Assembly: GCF_036059255.1 (NCBI RefSeq)
Contig: NZ_CP107947.1
Span: forward strand, 2,418,001 to 2,482,000
Direction: 5' to 3'
DNA from: Micromonospora sp. NBC_00389
Lineage (GTDB): Bacteria; Actinomycetota; Actinomycetes; Mycobacteriales; Micromonosporaceae
Length of the DNA: 64,000 nt
Part shown: piece after piece, positions 8,441-17,923 of the stretch
Layout: each line of letters opens with the position of its first letter
Numbering within the stretch: position 1 is the first letter of the stretch
Made by a program: the position numbers and the translations under genes
The notes under the pieces: model-generated
The model's database searches: none
What the model saw: only the letters and a program-made list of their open reading frames with translations
Told to the model about the DNA's origin: nothing

Positions 8441-9427
8441 GTGACCGAGGCTCAGGCGACCCCCCAGACCGGCAAGCGCGTGCTCCTGGCCAAGCCCCGC
8501 GGCTACTGCGCGGGCGTCGACCGCGCGGTGCAGACCGTCGAGGAGGCGCTGAAGCTCTACGGCGCCCCGATCTACGTCCGCAAGCAGATCGTGCACAACA
8601 AGCACGTCGTGCAGACCCTGGAGGCGCTGGGGGCGATCTTCGTGGAGGAGAACGAGGAGGTGCCGGAGGGCGCCACCGTCATCTTCTCCGCGCACGGCGT
8701 GGCCCCCGAGGTCTACGAGCAGGCGAAGGAGCGGTCGCTGAAGGCGATCGACGCGACCTGCCCGCTGGTCACCAAGGTGCACCAGGAGGCGAAGCGTTTC
8801 GCCGCCGAGGACTACGACATCCTGCTGATCGGCCACGAGGGGCACGAGGAGGTCGTCGGCACCGCCGGTGAGGCTCCCGCGCACATCCAACTGGTGGACG
8901 GCCCCGACGGCGTCGACAAGATCACCGTCCGTGACCCGGAGAAGGTGGTCTGGCTCTCCCAGACCACGCTGTCGGTGGACGAGACGCTGGAGACGGTCGC
9001 CCGGCTCAAGCAGCGGCTGCCGCTGCTCCAGTCCCCGCCCAGCGACGACATCTGCTACGCCACCTCCAACCGGCAGCACGTGGTCAAGGAGATCGCCCCG
9101 GAGTGCGACGTGGTGATCGTCGTCGGCTCGACGAACTCCTCCAACTCGGTCCGGCTGGTCGAGGTGGCTCTGGACGCCGGCGCCCGCGCCGGTCACCTGG
9201 TCGACTTCGCCCGCGAGATCGACGACGCCTGGCTGACCGGTGCCCGCACCGTCGGCGTGACCTCCGGCGCGAGCGTCCCGGATGACCTGGTCCAGGAGGT
9301 GCTGGAGCACCTGGCCGCGCGCGGGTTCGCCGACGTGGAGGAGATCACCACCGCCAACGAGCGGCTCACCTTCTCGCTGCCGCAGGAGCTGAAGCGGGAC
9401 ATGAAGGCCGCGGCGGCCCGCGGTTGA
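8441..9427 (+). CDS. ispH: 4-hydroxy-3-methylbut-2-enyl diphosphate reductase
   Basis: 328 residues. It is the last enzyme of the MEP pathway, reducing HMBPP to IPP and DMAPP through a 4Fe-4S cluster. The three cluster cysteines are visible in [21 protein letters not shown] and [15 protein letters not shown] and [11 protein letters not shown] also match. The GTG at 8441 was chosen because conserved sequence begins soon after it and a -10 hexamer lies 6 nt upstream. A longer reading from 8387 would add 18 non-conserved residues. The xseA/ispH divergent pair is common in actinobacteria. Confidence 0.97.
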   Translation: MTEAQATPQTGKRVLLAKPRGYCAGVDRAVQTVEEALKLYGAPIYVRKQIVHNKHVVQTLEALGAIFVEENEEVPEGATVIFSAHGVAPEVYEQAKERSLKAIDATCPLVTKVHQEAKRFAAEDYDILLIGHEGHEEVVGTAGEAPAHIQLVDGPDGVDKITVRDPEKVVWLSQTTLSVDETLETVARLKQRLPLLQSPPSDDICYATSNRQHVVKEIAPECDVVIVVGSTNSSNSVRLVEVALDAGARAGHLVDFAREIDDAWLTGARTVGVTSGASVPDDLVQEVLEHLAARGFADVEEITTANERLTFSLPQELKRDMKAAAARG

Positions 9428-9485
9428 TCAGCGTCGGCCGGGTCCCGGCGGGAACGCCCCGCCGCCCCGGCACGTCGAACCGGGC

Positions 9486-9911
9486 ATGAGGACCCTTCGG
9501 CTCGTCGTCCCCGCCCTGCTGGTCTGCGCGGCGCTGAGCGCCTGCGGCGAAACGGACGGTCCCGGCACCCCCGCCCCGAGCGGGCCGTCACCGGCCACCG
9601 GGCAGCCCAGCCCGTCCGCGACCGTCCCGTCGCCCTCCGGGCCGGCGACACCCGCACCCTCCTCGACGCTCAAGCCACCCGGTGGACCGACACTCCCACC
9701 GCCGGTCGGGGCCACCGAGCTGACCGGCACGATCACGCGGGGCGTGGAGCCGAACTGTCTGCTGCTGGATGGCTACCTGCTGATCGGGGGCCCCCGGGAC
9801 GTGCTGACCGCCGGTGCCCGGGTGACCGTCACCGGCCGGGTCGAGCCGGGCATGATGACCACCTGCCAGCAGGGCACCCCGTTCGTCGTGGAGGGCGCGC
9901 ACCCGAGCTGA
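9486..9911 (+). CDS. Small hypothetical lipoprotein
   Basis: 141 residues. A lipobox signal peptide ends LVCAALSAC, followed by about 55 residues rich in Pro, Ser and Thr that probably span the cell wall. The C-terminal domain of ~70 residues begins TELTGTITRGVEPNCLLLDG and continues GARVTVTGRVEPGMMTTCQQG, which looks like a small OB-type beta barrel with two cysteines. It lies 58 bp after ispH on the same strand. I do not recognise a named family. Surface location is well supported; function is unknown. Confidence 0.7.
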   Translation: MRTLRLVVPALLVCAALSACGETDGPGTPAPSGPSPATGQPSPSATVPSPSGPATPAPSSTLKPPGGPTLPPPVGATELTGTITRGVEPNCLLLDGYLLIGGPRDVLTAGARVTVTGRVEPGMMTTCQQGTPFVVEGAHPS

Positions 9912-9949
9912 CCCGGCCGGTGGGCCAGCCCGCCGACCGGCGGCGTCGC

Positions 9950-11113
9950 TCAGCGGTCGTGGTCGGCGGGGATGACGTCGTCCAGCAGCTCGGGTGCCTG
10001 GGGCTGGCGGGGAGTCAGCTCGACCTGGGCGGGGCTGGCCAGCTCCTCGTCAGAGACGCCCAGCTCGGCGAGCTTGCGGGCGCTGACCAGCACCCGGGCT
10101 TCCAGTGAGCCGACCGCCCGGTTGTACGCGGTCACGGCCCCGGCCAGCGACGACCCGAGCTTGCCCACGTGGTCCCCGAGGGTGGAGAGCCGGCTGTACA
10201 GCTCCCGGGCAAGCGTGTGCACCGCCAGCGCGTTGCGGGCCAGCGCCTCCTGTCGCCAGGAGTAGGCCACCGTGCGCAGAAGGGCGACCAGGGTGGCCGG
10301 CGTGGCCAGCACCACGTTGCGGGTGAAGGCGTGCTCCAGCAGCGTCGGGTCACGCTGGAGCGCCACGTCGAGGAACGGGTCGGCGGGGACGAACAGCACC
10401 ACGAACTCGGGCGAGCTGTCGAACGCGGTCCAGTAGGACTTGGCGGCCAGCGCGTCGACATGCCCGCGCAGGTGCCGGGCGTGCGCGTCGAGGTGGGTGT
10501 CCCGGCCGCGCTCGTCGCGGGCCTCCATCGCCGTGAGGTACGCGTCGAACGGCGCCTTGGCGTCCACCACCACCGACCGGCCGCCGTGCAGCCGGACCAC
10601 CAGATCCGGGCGGACGACCTGCCCGTCGGCGTCGGCGGTGACCTGCTCGGAGAAGTCGCAGTGCTCCAGCATGCCGGCAGCCTCGACGATCCGGCGCAGC
10701 TGGTGCTCGCCCCAGCGGCCCCGCACCTGCGGCGCCCGCAGCGCGGCCACCAGCTGTTTGGTCTCGGTGCGCAGCTCGCCGGAGACCGCACTCATCGAGC
10801 GGACCTGCTCACGCAACTCGGCGTACGCGTCGACCCGGTCGTGCTCCAGCTCGGCCACCCGCTGCTCGTAGCGGCGCAGGGTGTCGTGCAGCGGCGCCAC
10901 CGCCCGGGCCACCGCCTCCTGGGACTGGGCGGTGGCCTCGTAGCTCAACGCCCGCATCGACTGCTCCAGCCGCCCCTCGCCCTCCCGGGTGGCGGTCAGG
11001 GTGGCGTCCAGCCGGGCGATGTCGGCCGCCGACCGCGACCGGGCCGCGAGCCAGCCCACCGCCCCACCGGTGCCGAGGCACACGATCACCAGGAGCAGCG
11101 TCGAGACGTCCAT
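9950..11113 (-). CDS. rmuC: RmuC-family DNA recombination protein
   Basis: 387 residues. One N-terminal transmembrane helix (STLLLVIVCLGTGGAVGWLA) precedes a coiled coil. The RmuC nuclease-like core follows, with APQVRGRWGEHQLRRIVEAA, DLVVRLHGGRSVVVDAKAPF, SPEFVVLFVPADPFLDVAL and ATPATLVALLRTVAYSWRQE. In E. coli RmuC limits inversions between repeats. The start is the ATG at 11113, chosen because it gives the membrane anchor directly; the open frame further upstream is antisense to the divergent gene. The tail after the core is disordered. Confidence 0.93.
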   Translation of the reverse strand: MDVSTLLLVIVCLGTGGAVGWLAARSRSAADIARLDATLTATREGEGRLEQSMRALSYEATAQSQEAVARAVAPLHDTLRRYEQRVAELEHDRVDAYAELREQVRSMSAVSGELRTETKQLVAALRAPQVRGRWGEHQLRRIVEAAGMLEHCDFSEQVTADADGQVVRPDLVVRLHGGRSVVVDAKAPFDAYLTAMEARDERGRDTHLDAHARHLRGHVDALAAKSYWTAFDSSPEFVVLFVPADPFLDVALQRDPTLLEHAFTRNVVLATPATLVALLRTVAYSWRQEALARNALAVHTLARELYSRLSTLGDHVGKLGSSLAGAVTAYNRAVGSLEARVLVSARKLAELGVSDEELASPAQVELTPRQPQAPELLDDVIPADHDR

Positions 11114-11154
11114 CACCGGAGCTTGCCAGACGGATACGACGGGACACCCGGGGG

Positions 11155-11160
11155 TACGTT
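11155..11160 (+). promoter_or_regulatory. Predicted -10 for the gene at 11168 (leaderless)
   Basis: TACGTT ends 7 nt before the ATG at 11168. The gap to divergent rmuC is only 54 bp, so the two promoters must overlap. Confidence 0.4.
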
Positions 11161-11167
11161 CGGATAC

Positions 11168-11968
11168 ATGGAACTTGTGCTGTGCCTCGCCATCGTGCTG
11201 GTGGGCGCGCTGGGCGCTGCGGCGCTCATCCGTACCCAGGCCACCGCCCGTCGGCGCACCGAGCTCGGCGACGCCCGCGCGGAGGCGCAGCGTTGGTACG
11301 AGCGCCTCGGCGGGCAGTTGATGAACCTGCACGGTGACGAGCCGGCGGTCCGCCAGGCCCTGTCCGACGCCGGTGAGCGGTACAACGCGGCGGGCTCGCA
11401 GCTGGAGCAGGCGCGTACGCCGCACCAGTTCGGGTTGGCCCGGGAGACCGCTCTGGAGGGGCTGGCGTACATCCGGGCGGCACGGACGGCGCTGGGCATC
11501 GATCCCGGCCCCGAGGTGCCGCAGTTGGCTGCGGCGCGCGGCGTCGGGCAGCTCACCAAGGAGCGCGAGGTCGACGTGCAGGGGCAGACCTTCCGGGCCG
11601 GCCCGCAACCCGGCCGGGAGACGCCCTACTACTACCCCGGTGGCCGGTACCAGGGCCGGCCGGTGCCGTCCGGTTGGTACTCGACGCCGTGGTGGAAGAC
11701 GGCGCTGGGCGCGGGCGCCGGTGTGCTCGGCGGCATGTTGATCGCCGACGCGCTGTTCTCGCCGGCCTTCGCCGACCCCGGCTATCAAGACGCCGGTGCC
11801 GGTGCCGGTGCCGGTGCCGAGCAGGGCGCGGACGGCGGTGACCAGGGCGGCGACCAGGACTTCGGTGGCGCGGACCAGGGTGGCGACGCCGGCGGCGGGG
11901 ACTACGCGGGCGGCGACTTCGGCGGTGGCGACTTCGGTGGCGGGGACTTCGGCGGCGGCGACTGGTGA
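11168..11968 (+). CDS. Membrane protein with Gly/Asp-rich C-terminal repeats
   Basis: 266 residues. There is an N-terminal transmembrane helix (LVLCLAIVLVGALGAAALI), then a helical segment of ~110 residues that counts like a coiled coil. A Tyr/Pro-rich linker leads to a second hydrophobic stretch (ALGAGAGVLGGMLIADALF). The tail of ~60 residues is almost only Gly, Asp, Ala and Gln, ending with repeated GGGDF units. Similar GGGDF tails occur in small actinobacterial membrane proteins. I recognise no enzyme domain. It is divergent from rmuC and convergent with ppc. Confidence 0.75.
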   Translation: MELVLCLAIVLVGALGAAALIRTQATARRRTELGDARAEAQRWYERLGGQLMNLHGDEPAVRQALSDAGERYNAAGSQLEQARTPHQFGLARETALEGLAYIRAARTALGIDPGPEVPQLAAARGVGQLTKEREVDVQGQTFRAGPQPGRETPYYYPGGRYQGRPVPSGWYSTPWWKTALGAGAGVLGGMLIADALFSPAFADPGYQDAGAGAGAGAEQGADGGDQGGDQDFGGADQGGDAGGGDYAGGDFGGGDFGGGDFGGGDW

Positions 11969-11987
11969 GCGTCGCTGAGTGACACGC

Positions 11988-12022
11988 GGACAGGCCCCGG
12001 TCAGCGCGACCGGGGCCTGTCC
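11988..12022. terminator. Bidirectional terminator between 11968 and ppc
   Basis: A perfect 15-bp stem (11988-12002 with 12008-12022) and an AGCGC loop, between convergent genes. Confidence 0.85.
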
Positions 12023-12032
12023 GTGCCGTCGC

Positions 12033-14819
12033 TCAGCCGGTGTTGCGCATCCCGGCGGCGATGCCGTTCACCGTGGTGAGCAGCGCCCGCTCCAGGGCCG
12101 TGCCATCGCTCGGGGCGCGTCGGCCACCCGGCGCGGTGGCTACCGCCCGTCCGGCGGCGCCGGACTCCCGGTACTGCCGCAGCAGCGCCACCTGAAGGTG
12201 GTGCAACGGCTCCAGGTAGGTGTCCCGTACGGCCAGGGTGCGCTGGAGCACCGGCGAGTTCTCCAACAGGGCGGGCGAGGCGGTCACCGCCAGCACCTCC
12301 CGCTTGGTCAGCTCGTACTCCTGCTCGATCTGCTCGAAGATCGGGTGCAGCTTCTTCGGCACCAGCGTCTCGACGTACCGGCGGGCGATGCTCAGGTCGG
12401 TCTTGGTCAGCATCATCTCGACGTTGGACAGGAACGTGCGGAAGAAGTGCCAGTTGCGATGCATTTCAGCCAGTACGTCCGCCAGCCCGGCCTCCCGGGC
12501 GGCGGCCAGCCCGGACCCGACGCCGAACCAGCCCGGCACGATCTGCCGGGTCTGCGTCCAGCCGAACACCCATGGGATGGCCCGCAGCCCGGACAGTCCC
12601 GCGCCGGTGTTCGGACGCTTCGCCGGCCGGGAGCCGATGTTCAGCGCGCCGAGCAGCTCGGTGGGGGTGGACGCCCAGAAGTACGCCGGCAGGTCCGGGT
12701 CCTCGACCAGCGACCGGTACGACCGGTACGCCGACTCGGAGACCACGTCCATCGTGGCGTCCCAGCGCTCCAGCATCTCCGCCGGCTGTCGGGGGGCGGT
12801 GTGCAGCAGCGTCGCCTGAAGCACCGCGGCGAGGGTGAGCTCCAGGTTCTCCCGGGCCAGTGACGGCAGGGTGTACTTGTCGGAGATCACCTCGCCCTGC
12901 TCGGTCACCTTGATCGCGCCGTCCATGGTGCCGTACGGCTGGGCCAGGATCGCCTCGTGCGTCGGCCCTCCGCCGCGCCCCACCGTGCCGCCCCGGCCGT
13001 GGAACAGCCGCAGGTGCACCCCGTGTCGGGCGGCCACGTCGCGCAGCGCGCGCTGCGCGCGGTGGATCGACCACTGGCTGGTGGTGATCCCGGCTTCCTT
13101 GTTGGAGTCCGAGTAGCCGAGCATGACCTCCTGCACGTCACCCCGGGCCGCCACCAGAGCCCGGTACGCGGGCAGCGACAGCAGTTCGTCGAGGAGTTCG
13201 CCGCCGGCGTTCAACTCGGCGGGGGTCTCCAGCAGCGGTACGAACCCGATCCGGGCGCGACCGCTGTGCACGTCCACCAGCCCGGCCTCGCGGGCCAGCA
13301 CCACTGCGGCCAGCACGTCGTCCACGCCCAGGGTCATCGAGATGATGTACGACTCGATCACCTCGGCGCCGAACCGGTCCTGTGCCTCGCGGATGGTGCT
13401 GAACACGTCGAACGTCTTGCGGGTCGCCTCGGAGAGCGGAGTGTCCAGGGTGGACAGCGGCCGGCGGCCGGTCAGCTCGTCGGCGAGCAGTTTGGTGCGT
13501 TCCAGCCGGGTCAGCGCCGGGTAGTCGGAGACCTCGCCGACGGCCCCGTACAGCTGGGCGAGCACCGCGTGGTGCGCCTCGGCGTGCTCCCGGACGTCCA
13601 TGGTGGCCAGGTGCAGACCGAACGCGGAGACCGTCCGGATGGTGGAGGCCAACCGGCCGACGGCGGTGAGCTGCCCGGAGTTGCGGGCCAGCGAGGCGCG
13701 CAGCAGCTCCAGGTCGGCGATCAGCTCGGCGGAGCCGCGGTAGTCCCGGCCCGGCGTGTGCGCCGTGCCCTGACGAAGCCGCTGCCGGGTGTTGGCCAGC
13801 TTGGCCTTCACGCAGCGCGCCTTGAGCCGGTACGGCTCCTCGGCGTTGACCCGGCGGAACCGGGGCGCCACCTCGGGCAGCGCGTCCAGGTCGGCGGCGA
13901 GGCTGGCGGAGAGGTCCAGTGACACCCCGCGCAGCCGGCGGGAGACGGAGACCTCGTTGATCAGGTGGTCCATCGCCTTCTCGGTGGCCGCGATGCCGTG
14001 CTCGTGCTGGATGGTCAGCACCTCGCGGGTGACCGCCGGGGTGACGAACGGGTTGCCGTCCCGGTCACCGCCGATCCAGGTGCCGAAGCTCAGCGGGCGG
14101 GCCGTCGGCGAGGTCTCCACGCCGAGCGTGCGCAGCGTGTCGGCCAGGTCGTCGAGCACCTGGGGGGCGGCCTCGGCGTACAGGTCGCGCAGGTAGTAGA
14201 TCGCGTTGCGGGCCTCGTCGGTCGGGTCCGGCCGGTCCAGCCGCAGCTCGTCGGTCTGCCACATCAGGTCCAGCAGCTCGGCCAGCCGGCGGTTCGCCGG
14301 GCCCTCGTCGCTGGCGCCGTAGAGGATCGCGTTGGCCGTCTCGGTGTCCAGCTCGTCGGCGATGGCCCGCAGCTTGGACAGGATCGAGCGGCGGGCCGCC
14401 TCGGTGGGGTGCGCGGTGAAGACCGGCCGGACCGCCAGCCGCCGGGCCGCGGCGGCGATCTCCTCGGCCGGCACGCCGCGCTCGGCGATCATCTTGGCTG
14501 CCTGGTCCAGCCAGCCGCCCTGCACGGCGCGGCGGCGGCGCAGGTCCCGGGCGCGGTGCACCTGCTCGGTGATGTTGGCCAGGTGGAAGTAGGTGGAGAA
14601 GGCGCGGGCCAGCTTGGTGCCGGTGGTCACGTCGAGCCCGCCGAGCCGCTGGGCGGCCGCCGGGGCGTCGGTGCGTACCTGGGCGCGGATCTCCTCGACG
14701 AGGTCGAGTAGCGGTCGGCCCTCCTGGCGGGCCAGCGTCTGGCCGAGCAGGGTGCCGAGCCGGCGGATGTCGGCGCGCAGCGCGGCGTCCGGGCCGTCGT
14801 GGTCATGCTGGTCGGTCAC
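12033..14819 (-). CDS. ppc: Phosphoenolpyruvate carboxylase
   Basis: 928 residues, normal for bacterial PEPC. It adds bicarbonate to PEP to give oxaloacetate and so refills the TCA cycle. The catalytic signatures are present: [11 protein letters not shown] with the essential histidine, [25 protein letters not shown] and the conserved C-terminal GMRNTG. The start is the GTG at 14819, with AAGGAG 6 nt upstream. A perfect 14-bp palindrome and a likely -10 lie in the leader, so it may be regulated at the promoter. Transcribed alone. Confidence 0.97.
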   Translation of the reverse strand: MTDQHDHDGPDAALRADIRRLGTLLGQTLARQEGRPLLDLVEEIRAQVRTDAPAAAQRLGGLDVTTGTKLARAFSTYFHLANITEQVHRARDLRRRRAVQGGWLDQAAKMIAERGVPAEEIAAAARRLAVRPVFTAHPTEAARRSILSKLRAIADELDTETANAILYGASDEGPANRRLAELLDLMWQTDELRLDRPDPTDEARNAIYYLRDLYAEAAPQVLDDLADTLRTLGVETSPTARPLSFGTWIGGDRDGNPFVTPAVTREVLTIQHEHGIAATEKAMDHLINEVSVSRRLRGVSLDLSASLAADLDALPEVAPRFRRVNAEEPYRLKARCVKAKLANTRQRLRQGTAHTPGRDYRGSAELIADLELLRASLARNSGQLTAVGRLASTIRTVSAFGLHLATMDVREHAEAHHAVLAQLYGAVGEVSDYPALTRLERTKLLADELTGRRPLSTLDTPLSEATRKTFDVFSTIREAQDRFGAEVIESYIISMTLGVDDVLAAVVLAREAGLVDVHSGRARIGFVPLLETPAELNAGGELLDELLSLPAYRALVAARGDVQEVMLGYSDSNKEAGITTSQWSIHRAQRALRDVAARHGVHLRLFHGRGGTVGRGGGPTHEAILAQPYGTMDGAIKVTEQGEVISDKYTLPSLARENLELTLAAVLQATLLHTAPRQPAEMLERWDATMDVVSESAYRSYRSLVEDPDLPAYFWASTPTELLGALNIGSRPAKRPNTGAGLSGLRAIPWVFGWTQTRQIVPGWFGVGSGLAAAREAGLADVLAEMHRNWHFFRTFLSNVEMMLTKTDLSIARRYVETLVPKKLHPIFEQIEQEYELTKREVLAVTASPALLENSPVLQRTLAVRDTYLEPLHHLQVALLRQYRESGAAGRAVATAPGGRRAPSDGTALERALLTTVNGIAAGMRNTG

Positions 14820-14844
14820 GATGCGCTCCTTACGTGAGTACGAA

Positions 14845-14858
14845 GGACAGCGCTGTCC
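14845..14858. promoter_or_regulatory. Palindrome in the ppc leader, candidate operator
   Basis: GGACAGCGCTGTCC is a perfect 14-bp palindrome. It lies between a likely -10 (TACCAT on the minus strand, 14874-14869) and the ppc start, close to the expected transcription start. The binding factor is unknown. Confidence 0.45.
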
Positions 14859-14946
14859 GACTACCTGGATGGTATCCGCGCAGGGCCGGGTGGCAGGAGG
14901 GGCTCTCCGCGTGGTGCGCCGTGACGCGGAACACCTCGGAGATCAC

Positions 14947-15033
14947 TCAACGCCCCGCGCGGGTGCTCGCCCGACGGCCCCGGACCAGGGTCGCGGCGAG
15001 CAGCGTGGCCAGCCCGAGCACCACCTCGTCCAC
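14947..15033 (-). CDS. Possible 28-residue single-span membrane peptide
   Basis: A GTG-initiated frame of 28 codons upstream of ppc encodes MDEVVLGLATLLAATLV and then a basic tail rich in Arg. This is one transmembrane helix with a positive-inside end. No clear ribosome-binding site is seen, and a 28-codon frame can arise by chance in GC-rich DNA. The hydrophobic-then-basic pattern is what makes it worth listing. Confidence 0.3.
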   Translation of the reverse strand: MDEVVLGLATLLAATLVRGRRASTRAGR

Positions 15034-15116
15034 CAGCCCAGCCTAGGGCGGCCGTTGTCCGGCTTGCGGCGTTTCGCCGGGCGAAATCCGCTGGCCCCGC
15101 CCGCTACCGTTTGATC

Positions 15117-16157
15117 ATGGACGCGCCCCGATATCCCACCAAGCCGAAGCCGGGCGACCGGGTCGCCGTCGTCTCCCCCTCCGCCGGTCTGCCGGCTCTG
15201 TTCCCGCACGTCTACGAGCTGGGGCTGCGGCGGCTGCGCGAGGACTTCGGCCTGGAACCGGTGGAGTACCCGACCACCCGGGTGATGGGGGCCGACCCGC
15301 GCGACCGGGCCCGCGACCTGACCGCCGCCTTCGCCGACCCGACGATCACCGCGGTGCTCGCCACCGTCGGCGGGGAGGACCTGATCACGGTCACCCCGCA
15401 CCTCGACGACGACGTGCTGCGGGCCAACCCGAAGCCCTACTTCGGCTACTCCGACAACACCAACGTGCTCAACCACCTGTACCGGCTGGGGATCGTGGGG
15501 TACCACGGCGGGTCGGTGCTGGTGCACCTCGGCCGGCCGGGCAAGCCGCACCCCCTCACCTTCGACTCGCTGCGGGCGGCGCTGTTCACCACCGGCTGGT
15601 ACGACCTCGCCCCGGCGACCGAGTGGGGCGACGAGCCGGGCGACTGGCGCGATCCCGCGACGCTGGCCGACGAGCCGGTGATGTTCCCCGGCGAGGGCTG
15701 GCACTGGCAGGGGCCGTCGAGCGTGGTCCGGGGGCGCACCTGGGGCGGCAACCTGGAGGTGCTGCACTGGCTGCTCGCCGCCGACCGGGTCCCTTCGGCG
15801 ACGGCCCTGGCCGGGTCGGTCCTGCTGATCGAGACCTCGCAGGAGCTGCCCTCCGACACCGAGGTGTACCGGATCCTGCGCAACCTGGGGGAGCGTGGCC
15901 TGCTCGGCGGCTTCCCGGCGGTGCTGGTCGGCCGGGCCAAGGCGTGGGACTTCGACCGGCCGCACACCCTCGACCAACGCCGGGCGTACGCGGCGGCGCA
16001 GCGAGCCGCCGTGACCCGGGCATGCGCCGAGTACACCCCGGACGCGGTGCTGGTCTTCGACGTCGACTTCGGGCACGCCGACCCGCAGCTGATCATCCCG
16101 TACGGCGGGGAGGTCCTCGTCGACGCCGTCGAGCGCCGGATCTCCGTGCGCTACTGA
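15117..16157 (+). CDS. S66-family peptidase (LD-carboxypeptidase / MccF-like)
   Basis: 346 residues. The S66 catalytic serine lies in FGYSDNTNVLN. The family also uses a Glu and a His; LLIETSQELPS and FGHADPQLIIPYGG fit those positions. Members remove the terminal D-Ala of tetrapeptides during murein recycling or, in the MccF branch, destroy peptidyl-nucleotide antibiotics. The length and the long central insertion here fit the MccF-like branch somewhat better, so I do not name it LdcA. The ATG at 15117 follows a TACCGT -10 by 6 nt, so it is probably leaderless. Confidence 0.85.
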   Translation: MDAPRYPTKPKPGDRVAVVSPSAGLPALFPHVYELGLRRLREDFGLEPVEYPTTRVMGADPRDRARDLTAAFADPTITAVLATVGGEDLITVTPHLDDDVLRANPKPYFGYSDNTNVLNHLYRLGIVGYHGGSVLVHLGRPGKPHPLTFDSLRAALFTTGWYDLAPATEWGDEPGDWRDPATLADEPVMFPGEGWHWQGPSSVVRGRTWGGNLEVLHWLLAADRVPSATALAGSVLLIETSQELPSDTEVYRILRNLGERGLLGGFPAVLVGRAKAWDFDRPHTLDQRRAYAAAQRAAVTRACAEYTPDAVLVFDVDFGHADPQLIIPYGGEVLVDAVERRISVRY

Positions 16158-16732
16158 TGAGCAATTCGAGGGCGTACCCGATTCTGCGGACGACGGACGT
16201 CGACCGGGCGTTGCACGCCGTCGGCCACCTGCTGAGCGTGGCCAACCTGCGCGACACGGAGGTGCAGCTCTGGGCGCGTACCGGGCGGCATTCGGGTCTG
16301 CCCCGCTACCTCGACGCGTACGGCCATTGGCTGGGCGCGGACGGGGAGGACCGGATGTGGGCGGAGCTGGCCCGGGAGGACGAGACGGGGCCGCAGGACC
16401 CTGCGGATCCGCCGTTCGACGTCGAGGTGGTGGTGTGCGGTCTCGGCCTGTTGGAGGGGCGGCTGGCGGAGGCCGTCGGGCCGGACCGGGCGCGGCTGGA
16501 CTGGTGGCTTTACGGCTGGCCTGCGGTGCCCTGTCGGGACCTGCCCGGGCAGTTCAAGCACGCGTACGTCCAGTTGGTGCTCAGCGCCGCGGACATCTGG
16601 GCCACCGAGCCGGCCGACGAGCACACCGTCTTCGTGCACGTCGGCGCCCAGGAGCGGGAGTTGGCACGCGCCGAGTGGCTGGCCGGGGTCGCTGGTCTGA
16701 CCGTGCTCGGCCCTGACGTGCATGGCTCGTGA
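16157..16732 (+). CDS. Hypothetical protein, translationally coupled to the S66 peptidase
   Basis: 191 residues. The ATG at 16157 shares a TGATG overlap with the stop of the preceding peptidase gene, so the two are co-translated. The sequence is soluble and acidic, with WARTGRHSGLPRYLDAYGHW near the N-terminus and FKHAYVQLVLSAADIWATEP later. It has no signal peptide or membrane helix. I do not recognise the family. The tight coupling suggests it works with the peptidase or shares its regulation. Confidence 0.7.
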   Translation: MSNSRAYPILRTTDVDRALHAVGHLLSVANLRDTEVQLWARTGRHSGLPRYLDAYGHWLGADGEDRMWAELAREDETGPQDPADPPFDVEVVVCGLGLLEGRLAEAVGPDRARLDWWLYGWPAVPCRDLPGQFKHAYVQLVLSAADIWATEPADEHTVFVHVGAQERELARAEWLAGVAGLTVLGPDVHGS

Positions 16733-16817
16733 GGTGTCTCCGGTCGCACGCTGGCAAGCGGCAAGAGCTGTGTCGACCGGGACCTCCGCGTCCGCTGGGG
16801 CGCCCGCGACGCCGGCG

Positions 16818-17732
16818 TCAGGCGTCGAGGGTGGCGAAGGCGCGGACCGGGAAGGTGCCCATGCCGGCCACCATCGGTGGGGCGGCGGTGAACCGGAAAC
16901 CGCTCGGCGGCAGCGCGTCCAAACCGGTCAGGTGCTCCACGATCGGGATGCCGGCGGCGAGCAGCGTGCTGTGCGCCGGGCGTTCACCGCCGGCCGCCGG
17001 GCTCATGTCGTCGATGTTGATCGAGTCGATGCCGATCAGGGCCGCACCGGCGTCAACCAGCGCCTGGGCGGCGTCCCCGGTCAGGTGTGGCGCCTCCGGC
17101 GCGCCGTACCGCTCGGTGCCGAAGTGCGCATCCCACCCGGTGTGCAGCAGCACCGCGCGCCCGGCTACCTCGTACGGCGCCAGCATCAGCCGGTCCACCG
17201 CGCGGGTCCCCGCCGGCACCCGGACCAGCACGCCGGGCAGGTCGGCGAGGCGGTCCAGCGGCACTCCGGCCAGGTCGTCTCCGTCGGACCAGCGGTGGGC
17301 GGGAGTGTCCAGGTACGTACCGGTGTTGGCGATCATGTCGATCCGGGCTACCCGGAACTCGGTGCCCGGCGCGTAGTTCGCCCGCGACGCCGCGAAGGTC
17401 ACCCAGTCGCCGACCTGGGGCCCTGGCCAGCCGGGCAGGGTGGTCATCCCGTCGCTGATCACGTGGCTCAGCTCGACGAGCCGACGGCCAGCGCCGGGCT
17501 CACCGACGGTGACTCCTCGGCCGCCCTTGTGCGGTTCTTCGATGATCGTCTTCGCGCTGATCCGGACCTCGGCGACCATCAGCAGCCCGAGGTGCCGGAC
17601 GAACAACGCGGCCAGGTCCTCGTCGGTGATCTCCCGACCCGGGATGTCCAGCCGGAACCCTTCGGTGCGCAGCCCACCGCCATTGGCGAAGCTCACCTCA
17701 GCGTCGAACTGCGCCCTCCACTGCCCGCTCAT
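16818..17732 (-). CDS. Cyclase-family hydrolase (kynurenine formamidase-like) with extra N-terminal domain
   Basis: 304 residues in two parts. Residues ~1-72 form a small module (FDAEVSFANGGGLRTEGFRL, LFVRHLGLLMVAEVRI). The rest is a PF04199 cyclase domain, starting LVELSHVISDGMTTLPGWPG. The metal motif usually written HxGTHxDxPxH reads here NTGTYLDTPAHRW, so two ligand histidines are replaced by Asn and Tyr while the Asp and last His remain. Related variants (NVGTYxDxPxHR) are known in the family, so an active enzyme is still likely. The substrate is unknown. Monocistronic. Confidence 0.85.
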   Translation of the reverse strand: MSGQWRAQFDAEVSFANGGGLRTEGFRLDIPGREITDEDLAALFVRHLGLLMVAEVRISAKTIIEEPHKGGRGVTVGEPGAGRRLVELSHVISDGMTTLPGWPGPQVGDWVTFAASRANYAPGTEFRVARIDMIANTGTYLDTPAHRWSDGDDLAGVPLDRLADLPGVLVRVPAGTRAVDRLMLAPYEVAGRAVLLHTGWDAHFGTERYGAPEAPHLTGDAAQALVDAGAALIGIDSINIDDMSPAAGGERPAHSTLLAAGIPIVEHLTGLDALPPSGFRFTAAPPMVAGMGTFPVRAFATLDA

Positions 17733-17845
17733 ACCCGAACCTGATCACGACCCCCCGTACCCGTCAAGATCTATATCCGCCCGGTCCGCGGGATCGCGAA
17801 TCGGTCCGCGCGGGATCACGGGTCTGTCCGCGCGGTCCACGCGGG

Positions 17846-17923
17846 AAGATCCACACAACTTCAAGGAAGTAGTGGTGTCCCGGCGCGCTGAGGCCACTAT
17901 TTCCCTGAAACTGTGTGGATCTT
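17846..17923. repeat. Inverted repeat, 34-nt arms
   Basis: Arms 17846-17879 and 17890-17923 pair at 28 of 34 positions, both beginning AAGATCCACACA when read inward. The mismatches are scattered, as expected for an old element or a hairpin under compensatory change. It carries no ORF. It could be a remnant of a small non-autonomous element or a terminator for the cyclase-gene side. Confidence 0.7.
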
